From positions 1 to 11,863 of the forward strand of contig NZ_CBFHLV010000081.1 in the NCBI RefSeq assembly GCF_965656765.1: a DNA stretch of 11,863 bases. The letters run 5' to 3'. Positions 6,745 through 11,863 of this stretch are shown here, piece after piece. The position numbers and the translations under genes were made by a program. This stretch comes from Marivita sp965656765. GTDB taxonomy: Bacteria; Pseudomonadota; Alphaproteobacteria; Rhodobacterales; Rhodobacteraceae. Within the stretch, counting starts at the first letter, position 1; every line of letters starts with the position of its first letter. Below the pieces are notes generated by a model, which was given only the letters and a program-made list of their open reading frames with translations, was not told where the DNA came from and searched no databases.

Positions 6745-8167
6745 TCCAAGTCATGTTCTTATTGGCGGCGCTTGGCGCAAAACGCGCGATACGCTGACGC
6801 TCATCAACCCTTCAGACGGTGATACGCTCTGCGAAATCGCCCGTGGTGACGATGCCGACATAGATGCTGCTGTAACGGCGGCTCAATCAGCGTTGGATGG
6901 CGCGTGGGGCAAGATGACTGCCTTGGAACGCGGACGTTGCCTGACGCGGCTGGGGCAACTTGTGCTCGAAAATGTTGAAATTCTGACCCGTCTTGAAACG
7001 CTCGATGTCGGCAAACCAGTCACCCAAGCCCGCGCCGATGCGATTGCACTGGCACGATACTGCGAATTCTACGGGGGTGCCGCGGACAAGGTGCATGGCG
7101 AAACCATCCCGTACCTTGATGGCTACACCGTTTACACCATGCGCGAACCGCATGGTGTAACCGGACACATCGTGCCGTGGAACTATCCGATGCAGATCAT
7201 CGGGCGCTCTGTCGGCGGCGCTCTTGCCATGGGCAACGCCTGCGTTCTGAAGCCTGCCGAGGATGCCTGCCTGACCGCGCTGATGTTTGCACATCTTGCG
7301 AAAGAGGCAGGCTTTCCAGATGGCGCTCTGAACGTCGTACCCGGATTAGGGACTGAGGCTGGTGCAGCATTGGCCCGCCACCCCCGCGTGCAGCACCTGA
7401 GCTTCACCGGATCGGTGCAAACCGGCAAAATCATCCAAACGCTCGCTGCGGAAAACGTCGTTCCGGTCACTTTGGAACTTGGCGGAAAATCCCCACAGCT
7501 CGTTTTTGAAGATGCCGATCTCGATGAGGCGCTACCCTTCCTCGTCAACGCGGGCCTTCAGAACGCAGGTCAAACCTGTTCTGCTGCTTCGCGCATCCTA
7601 ATCCAGCGCAGCGTCTACGAAACCGTCGCAAGCCGCATGGCGGAGATCTATCGCGCCAAGACCATCGGTCCTGCCAGCAGCGATCCAGACATCGGCCCAC
7701 TCATCTCGACCAAGCAGAAAACCCGTTTTAAGGCCCTTCTTCAAACCGCATGCGACCTGCCCTGCATCGCCGAAACACCCATCCCTGATGACCTGCCCGT
7801 TAATGGTGCCTATGTGCAACCGCGCCTTTTTGGTCCGGTGCCCCCAGACCACTCCTTGGCACAAGACGAACTATTTGGCCCCGTGCAAGTGCTTATCCCG
7901 TTCGATTCCGAAGACGAAGCAATCCAGATCGCGAATGGCACCATCTACGGCCTTGTTGCAGGTGTCTGGACAGCCAGTGGTGCGCGCCAGATGCGACTGG
8001 CCAAAAAGCTGAAAAGCGGACAAGTTTTCATCAACAATTACGGCGCGGGGGGCGGTGTGGAACTGCCCTTCGGCGGCATTGGCAAATCCGGCCATGGTCG
8101 CGAAAAAGGGTTCGAAGCGCTCTATGGCTTTTCCACCCTGAAAACCGTTGCCGCGAAACATGGATAG
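6719..8167 (+). CDS. NAD(P)-dependent aldehyde dehydrogenase (ALDH superfamily)
   Basis: This 482-residue enzyme (numbered from the first ATG) should oxidise an aldehyde to a carboxylate in the cytoplasm. The full catalytic set is present: PWNYP with Asn154, the cofactor lysine in LKPAE (Lys178), the nucleotide-binding FTGSVQTG (229-236), general base Glu253 in ELGGKSP, nucleophile Cys287 in NAGQTCSA, and DELFGP (383-388, Glu384). The C-terminal NNYGAGGGVELPFGGIGKSG (439-458) resembles betaine-aldehyde and aminoaldehyde-type dehydrogenases, but the substrate cannot be fixed from this. Length is normal. The gene begins inside the end of the ATPase gene and ends 12 nt before the SDR gene, placing it firmly in the transporter operon. 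It probably oxidises an aldehyde derived from the imported compound. Confidence 0.95.
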   Translation: MMLPALPFNPSHVLIGGAWRKTRDTLTLINPSDGDTLCEIARGDDADIDAAVTAAQSALDGAWGKMTALERGRCLTRLGQLVLENVEILTRLETLDVGKPVTQARADAIALARYCEFYGGAADKVHGETIPYLDGYTVYTMREPHGVTGHIVPWNYPMQIIGRSVGGALAMGNACVLKPAEDACLTALMFAHLAKEAGFPDGALNVVPGLGTEAGAALARHPRVQHLSFTGSVQTGKIIQTLAAENVVPVTLELGGKSPQLVFEDADLDEALPFLVNAGLQNAGQTCSAASRILIQRSVYETVASRMAEIYRAKTIGPASSDPDIGPLISTKQKTRFKALLQTACDLPCIAETPIPDDLPVNGAYVQPRLFGPVPPDHSLAQDELFGPVQVLIPFDSEDEAIQIANGTIYGLVAGVWTASGARQMRLAKKLKSGQVFINNYGAGGGVELPFGGIGKSGHGREKGFEALYGFSTLKTVAAKHG

Positions 8168-8179
8168 GGGAGGACCTAA

Positions 8180-8920
8180 ATGAGGCTTGAAGGCAAAACG
8201 GCCATCGTCACCGGGGCCGCATCGGGCTTTGGCGCTGGGATCGCGCGGAAATTCGCCGCAGAAGGGGCCACTGTCATGGTGGTCGACCTGAACCATGACG
8301 CGGCCAAAACCATCGCAAGCGAGATCAAAGGCATCGCCCATACAAGCGATGTCTCGAGCGGGGATCAGGTTGCCAACATGATTGAAACGGCAATCACACA
8401 AATGGGTCATGTCGATATCATGGTAAACAACGCAGGCATCACTCACCTTCCTGCTCAGATGGAAGACGTGACGGAAGATGATTTTGACCGAATCTTTGCG
8501 GTAAATTGCAAATCTGTCTATCTAAGCGCGCGCAGTCTTGTCCCACATTTCAAGCACCGCCAAAGTGGCACGATCCTCAACATAGCCTCTACAGCTGGTG
8601 TTTCACCGCGCCCTCGCCTAAACTGGTACAACGCGTCCAAAGGCTGGATGATCACTGCGACCCGCACGATGGCAGTCGAACTCGCACCCGAGGGCATCCG
8701 CGTAAACGCACTTAATCCGGTGGCCGGGGAAACACCCCTATTGAAAAGCTTTATGGGTGAAGACACGCCCGAGGTGCGGGCCAAGTTCCTCTCGACCATC
8801 CCGCTTGGCCGCTTTTCCCAACCAGAAGACCTGGGCAACGCCGCTGCTTTCCTGTGCTCGGACGAGGCCAGCATGATCACTGGCGTCTGTATGGAAGTGG
8901 ACGGAGGCCGCTGCATATGA
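8180..8920 (+). CDS. SDR family oxidoreductase (classical, NAD-type)
   Basis: This 246-residue classical short-chain dehydrogenase/reductase has all core motifs. The nucleotide-binding TGAASGFG is at 11-18. Asp36 at the end of strand 2 favours NAD(H) over NADP(H). NNAG is at 83-86, the structural Asn is at 109, and the catalytic triad is Ser137, Tyr150 and Lys154 (YNASK). The C-terminal DGGRCI matches the common DGG ending. It should interconvert an alcohol and a ketone or aldehyde in the cytoplasm. The ATG at 8180 has a strong ribosome binding site, GGGGAGGA (8167-8174), with 5-nt spacing. Lying between the aldehyde dehydrogenase and the amidohydrolase, it likely acts on the same imported compound. 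It resembles FabG-like sequences in general form, but fatty acid synthesis is unlikely from the context. Confidence 0.94.
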   Translation: MRLEGKTAIVTGAASGFGAGIARKFAAEGATVMVVDLNHDAAKTIASEIKGIAHTSDVSSGDQVANMIETAITQMGHVDIMVNNAGITHLPAQMEDVTEDDFDRIFAVNCKSVYLSARSLVPHFKHRQSGTILNIASTAGVSPRPRLNWYNASKGWMITATRTMAVELAPEGIRVNALNPVAGETPLLKSFMGEDTPEVRAKFLSTIPLGRFSQPEDLGNAAAFLCSDEASMITGVCMEVDGGRCI

Positions 8921-9009
8921 CCCAGGCTGCTTTGGGCACAAAATACCTTGAGGAGCGTGACGGCCTAACCTCTCACTCCGGTGTTACCGTAGGCGGTACG
9001 TCACAATGA
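8917..9009 (+). CDS. Possible 30-residue mini-gene linking SDR and hydrolase genes
   Basis: An ATG at 8917 overlaps the SDR stop (ATGA, 8917-8920) and opens 30 codons. The TGA at 9007-9009 overlaps the hydrolase start ATG at 9006 in the same way. The peptide begins MTQAALGTKYLEERDG and ends VTVGGTSQ; I recognise no family. GGAGG at 8903-8907 is 9 nt upstream, but those bases also encode the conserved DGG of the SDR, so the site may be fortuitous. No membrane helix or signal peptide is visible. It may be a real small protein, a translational relay that carries ribosomes to the hydrolase, or chance. The exact 4-nt overlaps at both ends are the main argument for translation. Confidence 0.35.
   Translation: MTQAALGTKYLEERDGLTSHSGVTVGGTSQ
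8981..9004 (+). promoter_or_regulatory. Small hairpin directly before the hydrolase start codon
   Basis: TACCG (8985-8989) and CGGTA (8994-8998) pair perfectly around a TAGG loop. Outer GTG (8981-8983) and CAC (9002-9004) can extend it across an internal loop. The structure ends 1 nt before the ATG at 9006 and covers the only weak Shine-Dalgarno-like bases (AGGCGG, 8991-8996). Ribosomes translating the mini-ORF would melt it, which fits coupled translation. Confidence 0.3.
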
Positions 9010-10013
9010 TGCCCGGCCGCTACAACTTGATCACGGATGTTGCAGGCCTCATGGTCGGCAATGCCGAGGACACAACCCTCAAATCAGGCACCACGGTCCT
9101 GCTATCCGAAGATGGCCCGATGACCACAAGCTACGCCGTGATGGGCGGTGCCCCGGGGACGCGCGACACGGATCTTCTGGAACCGGACAAGACAGTGCCG
9201 GGTGTCGATGCCATAGTCCTGTCTGGAGGATCAGCGTTTGGTCTGGCCGCAGCCCAAGGCGTTATGGATGCGCTGGCGGATCAGGGGCGCGGGTTTCAAA
9301 TCCATGCCGCGCGGGTGCCCATCGTGCCTGCCGCGATCATCTTCGACCTGCTTAACAATGGCGACAAGGATTGGACAGACAACCCATATCCAAATCTTGG
9401 GCGCAAAGCGCTGACCAACATTTCACATGAGTTCACGATTGGCACAGCTGGTGCGGGAACGGGGGCTACGGACGCGCAACACAAGGGTGGGTTGGGGTCT
9501 GCATCGCTGATCCTTCCTGATGGGACGACCATTGGCGCACTTGTCGTGGTCAACGCCCTGGGCAGCGCGACAACGCCGTCCGGTAAGCATTTCTGGGCGG
9601 CACCGTTTGAGATAGGCGACGAATTCGGCGGGTTTGGTCCAGACCCGACCTTTGGCCTTCAACCCTTACCGGCCAGCCGCAAAACCGCAGCGATGGCGCA
9701 GCATGGCAACACGACCATCGGGGTTGTGGCAACCGATGCAACCCTCGAAAAGGCAGCGTGTAAACGGTTGGCCACAGCCGCCCACGACGGCTTTGCGCGC
9801 GCATTGGTTCCGTCGCACACCCCATATGACGGCGATCTGATCTTTGCGTCCAGCACCGCGCGGCGCGGCGCACCTTCTGAAGAAATAATGCCAATGCTGG
9901 GCCATTACGCGGCTATCTGCATGGCCCGCGCAATTGCACGTGCTGTTTGGGAGGCAACGCCAAGCGACGATGACGCCTTACCAACCTTCCGTCAGAGGCT
10001 AGGGCAAAACTGA
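9006..10013 (+). CDS. P1/S58-family amidohydrolase (DmpA/NylC-type, N-terminal nucleophile)
   Basis: This 335-residue protein belongs to the P1 (S58) family, which includes L-aminopeptidase/D-esterase DmpA, beta-aminopeptidases and the nylon-oligomer hydrolase NylC. These are made as one chain that cuts itself, freeing an N-terminal Ser or Thr nucleophile. Here the cleavage site is HGN/TTIGVVAT, predicted between Asn235 and Thr236 (codon 9711), giving chains of about 235 and 100 residues. The supporting residues match those described for NylC: Lys160 in QHKGG, Asn183 in VVNALG, and Asp275 and Asp277 in DGD. The LSGGSAFGL block (72-80) is a family hallmark. No signal peptide is seen, so it should act in the cytoplasm on an amide or peptide brought in by the transporter. 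ATGATG at 9006 offers two starts, with no good ribosome binding site. Confidence 0.93.
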   Translation: MMPGRYNLITDVAGLMVGNAEDTTLKSGTTVLLSEDGPMTTSYAVMGGAPGTRDTDLLEPDKTVPGVDAIVLSGGSAFGLAAAQGVMDALADQGRGFQIHAARVPIVPAAIIFDLLNNGDKDWTDNPYPNLGRKALTNISHEFTIGTAGAGTGATDAQHKGGLGSASLILPDGTTIGALVVVNALGSATTPSGKHFWAAPFEIGDEFGGFGPDPTFGLQPLPASRKTAAMAQHGNTTIGVVATDATLEKAACKRLATAAHDGFARALVPSHTPYDGDLIFASSTARRGAPSEEIMPMLGHYAAICMARAIARAVWEATPSDDDALPTFRQRLGQN

Positions 10014-10044
10014 TTGATCAGTTCCACCACCTCAGTTGGTGGAG
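10008..10044. terminator. Convergent junction with two adjoining inverted repeats
   Basis: The + strand operon and the - strand operon meet here with only 36 nt between stop codons. AACTGA (10008-10013) and TCAGTT (10018-10023) form a 6-bp stem with a TTGA loop; on the - strand the second arm runs into TTTT (10009-10006). The hydrolase stop codon lies in the left arm. A second hairpin pairs 10022-10029 with 10037-10044 (core CCACCA/TGGTGG, 7-nt loop). A weak factor-independent terminator for the - strand genes is possible. Nothing comparable follows in the + direction. Confidence 0.4.
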
Positions 10045-10049
10045 GTGCG

Positions 10050-10841
10050 TTACCGCAGGATCGGAGGTTTTTCCGGATTACTGCCCGGCGCCATCCGCTC
10101 AACACGGGCGGGTTCGACCGGTTCAGGCAAATCAAACCGTAGTCCGACCCGCGCCAACTGTGCCGTCACAGGATCACTGTCACGCAGGAATACGACATCT
10201 AGCGCTGCAGCCTCAAGGCCCGAAAACACCAGCGCCTCTTGAATGGACCGCGCCAACGCGCTTTCAGCCCCCGGCACCGCACCGGTAAACCCGATCAGAT
10301 GACCGCGAACACCGCTGTCATAGACAACCTCGGCCAGATATCCGCGCCTTGCCAATCCTGTGGCTATCCGCAGTTTGGCATCAATCGCTTCGAGCAATTG
10401 TTCGGGCAATGCACTTGGTGCGCGGAATTCTTCTGGACGCGCTTCTGTTTCAGATGGGCCTTGAGCCACTGTCTCTGCCAACCAGTCCACAGCCTCGGAT
10501 GGCAACAGGATTGACGACGGGGCGACTTCAGGGTTCAAGGCAATTCCAATTCCTTGGCCTTCCAACATCCCCACAATCGACCTGCCTGAAAGGGCGGCAT
10601 AAGGCACTGCGCGCCCGGCAAAATGGCTCAAACGATCCTCGGTATCGAAGACTAAAACAAATCGCGCATCGCCCAGATCGAACAATTCGGGTTCAGCCTG
10701 ATCGTCCTCGGCTTCGCGCGCCAGCATCAAAAACAGCTCGGCCTCGGCCAACCAATCATAGAACCGCAAGCGCGGCGCATCCGCCTCTGGCGCAGCCTCC
10801 ATCGCGGCGTGCGCGTGATCAAGTGGGGTTTCCAAACTCAT
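10050..10841 (-). CDS. SseB family protein
   Basis: This 263-residue protein resembles the SseB family, named from an E. coli gene whose excess alters serine sensitivity; the molecular function is not established. The N-terminal domain (about 25-125) includes RLRFYDWLAEAELFLML, FVLVFDTEDRLSHFAG (61-76) and GIALNPEVAPSSILLP (99-114), which are typical. The C-terminal SseB domain (about 145-240) has the block YLAEVVYDSGVRGHLIGFTG (168-187). A low-complexity acidic linker (125-143) and a Pro-rich tail (239-263) flank it. No signal peptide or membrane segment is visible. The ATG is preceded by a near-perfect ribosome binding site AGGAGGT (bases 10854-10848) with 6-nt spacing. It also overlaps the glycosylase stop codon by ATGA, so it is the last gene of the - strand operon. 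Confidence 0.88.
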   Translation of the reverse strand: MSLETPLDHAHAAMEAAPEADAPRLRFYDWLAEAELFLMLAREAEDDQAEPELFDLGDARFVLVFDTEDRLSHFAGRAVPYAALSGRSIVGMLEGQGIGIALNPEVAPSSILLPSEAVDWLAETVAQGPSETEARPEEFRAPSALPEQLLEAIDAKLRIATGLARRGYLAEVVYDSGVRGHLIGFTGAVPGAESALARSIQEALVFSGLEAAALDVVFLRDSDPVTAQLARVGLRFDLPEPVEPARVERMAPGSNPEKPPILR

Positions 10842-11419
10842 GCCATGACCTCCTGCACTCGCGTGCGCAACGCGGGCAAGACCTCAGCCTCGAACCACGG
10901 GTTCTTCTTGAGCCAAGCCGTATTCCGCCAGCTCGGATGCGGCAAGGGCAGAACTGCCGGCCAATGGTCGCGCCATTTATGCACGGTCTCGGTCACACCG
11001 GCCTTGGTGCCAAGGTGGTATTTCTGCGCATAGCCACCAACCACGAGTTTCAGAGGCACATCTCCGACATGATCGAGAACCTCGGAATGCCATGTCTGAC
11101 GACAAATCGCAGGTGGCGGCAAATCAGACCCAGCCGTGTCATATCCTGGAAAACAAAAGCCCATTGGCACAATCGCGACGCGGTTTCGGTCATAGAACCC
11201 GGCTCGGTCGAGCCCCAACCAATCACGCAGGCGGTCGCCGGATGGATCGTCGAAGGGAATGCGGCTGGTATGGGCGCGCATTCCGGGTGCTTGCGAACAG
11301 ATCAGCAGCCGCGCATTGGGCTGGAACCACACGACCGGCTTGGGCCGGTGGCGCGTCGCGGTCGCGGTAAAGCGGTCAGCACATAGCGTGCAATTGGAAA
11401 GGCGGTCCTGAACGGTCAT
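10838..11419 (-). CDS. Uracil-DNA glycosylase superfamily protein, predicted Fe-S type
   Basis: This 193-residue protein has the layout of the uracil-DNA glycosylase superfamily, which removes uracil or related bases from DNA. Motif 1 reads LLICSQAPG (39-46), where family 4 enzymes have GExPG. The downstream PFDDPSGDRLRDWL (55-68) matches the family's PFxGxxG region. Motif 2 is LPHPSWRN (159-166), where family 4 has HPSPxN. Four cysteines, Cys10, Cys13, Cys89 and Cys106, have the C-x2-C and C-x16-C spacing of the [4Fe-4S] ligands of family 4 enzymes. Replacement of the glutamate in motif 1 by Gln (SQAPG) is unusual, so activity or base preference may differ. It sits 25 nt after the L,D-transpeptidase stop and overlaps the SseB-family gene by ATGA. 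The ATG has only a weak ribosome binding site. Confidence 0.88.
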   Translation of the reverse strand: MTVQDRLSNCTLCADRFTATATRHRPKPVVWFQPNARLLICSQAPGMRAHTSRIPFDDPSGDRLRDWLGLDRAGFYDRNRVAIVPMGFCFPGYDTAGSDLPPPAICRQTWHSEVLDHVGDVPLKLVVGGYAQKYHLGTKAGVTETVHKWRDHWPAVLPLPHPSWRNTAWLKKNPWFEAEVLPALRTRVQEVMA

Positions 11420-11444
11420 GCGACCAAATGTAAGGCCTTGGCGC

Positions 11445-11863
11445 TCAGGTCAATGCAACGGGCACGATCAGCCGCGTCTCATAACGGATCAAACCAACGA
11501 TCTGCCGCAAATGGTCAGGCCGAAACGCCACACAGCCTTCGGTTGGAAATCCAGGCCTGCGCCAACGATGCAGAAAGATGGCCGACCCTTTGCCGGACTG
11601 CGCAAAGGGCCAATTCCAATCAGTAAGCAAAACCAAATCATATAGCGGATCAGCCCGCCGGAGCGTTTCGTGGCTGTACGGGTACGGTGCGCGAACCATC
11701 AAGTTGTAGTCCTCGTGGTCTGGATCGTCAGACCATAGATCACCGGGGTAGATCGGCACCGCCCATTCGGTTGGCCGCGCCATGCGGTCTGGCCGGTACA
11801 GCAAACCAACGATGCGATGGATGCCTACCGGCGTCGCGCCATCACCTTCGCGTTTATCGGCTC
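11445..11863 (-). CDS. L,D-transpeptidase (YkuD) family protein, 5' partial
   Basis: This is the main part of an L,D-transpeptidase-type catalytic domain. Such enzymes form 3-3 peptidoglycan cross-links or attach proteins to peptidoglycan. The frame stays open to the window edge, so the true start and any signal peptide are missing; 138 residues are visible. The first visible residues read ADKREGDGATPVGIHRIVG, a normal YkuD opening. The catalytic region has IFLHRW, with the conserved histidine, followed by PTEGCVAF, with the nucleophilic cysteine (codon 11534-11532). The usual SHGC is PTEGC here, as in a known subgroup of short proteobacterial members. The TTG at 11804 lies inside the conserved domain and is not the start. 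It is the first visible gene of the - strand group. Confidence 0.9.
   Translation of the reverse strand, partial: ADKREGDGATPVGIHRIVGLLYRPDRMARPTEWAVPIYPGDLWSDDPDHEDYNLMVRAPYPYSHETLRRADPLYDLVLLTDWNWPFAQSGKGSAIFLHRWRRPGFPTEGCVAFRPDHLRQIVGLIRYETRLIVPVALT

Noticed and set aside
10349..11386. Long open frame of 345 codons on the + strand
   Set aside because: It is antisense to the glycosylase and SseB-family genes, is rich in Arg, Pro and Gln, and shows no domain.
11445..11804. TTG at 11804 as start of the L,D-transpeptidase
   Set aside because: Nineteen further codons upstream encode conserved domain sequence (EGDGATPVG), so the gene is cut by the window edge rather than starting there.
1..11863. 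CRISPR arrays, tRNA genes, insertion sequences, prophage genes, toxin-antitoxin pairs
   Set aside because: I found no regularly spaced repeats, cloverleaf-like sequences, transposase or integrase motifs, or toxin-like small genes. Coding density leaves little room for them.

Overview
The window reads as a chromosomal segment of an alphaproteobacterium, most likely a marine Rhodobacterales (Roseobacter-type) organism. I infer this from the fairly high GC content by eye, the dense ATGA-coupled gene packing and the style of the encoded proteins. No sequence search was possible. Genes cover almost the whole window. I see no tRNA, rRNA, CRISPR array, transposase or phage gene.

Left part (1-3294, + strand). 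The window opens in the C-terminal transpeptidase end of a class A penicillin-binding protein (PBP1A type). Next come a RidA-family protein and a glycerophosphodiester phosphodiesterase, overlapping by 4 nt. These are followed by a FemAB/GNAT-fold acyltransferase-like protein and a pterin-4a-carbinolamine dehydratase (PhhB), also overlapping by 4 nt. This part looks like ordinary housekeeping and metabolite-repair content.

Middle part (3372-10013, + strand). This is one tightly packed catabolic-looking operon. It holds two Dpp/Opp-type permeases, a single-chain double ATPase (DppD-DppF fusion), an aldehyde dehydrogenase, an SDR oxidoreductase, a possible 30-codon mini-gene and a P1/S58-family N-terminal-nucleophile amidohydrolase (DmpA/NylC type). 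Neighbouring genes overlap or lie within about a dozen bases. The only larger gap (85 bp, before the hydrolase) is filled by the mini-ORF, which overlaps both neighbours by ATGA. No periplasmic substrate-binding protein is present in the window. The natural reading is uptake of a peptide-like or amide compound, cytoplasmic amide hydrolysis, and oxidation of an alcohol or aldehyde part by the SDR and aldehyde dehydrogenase. The substrate is unknown, and this is the most interesting system here.

Right part (10050-11863, - strand). A convergent three-gene group is transcribed L,D-transpeptidase (5' end cut by the window edge), then a uracil-DNA-glycosylase superfamily protein with four cysteines placed like a [4Fe-4S] site, then an SseB-family protein. 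Two small inverted repeats sit at the convergent junction and may serve as a terminator.
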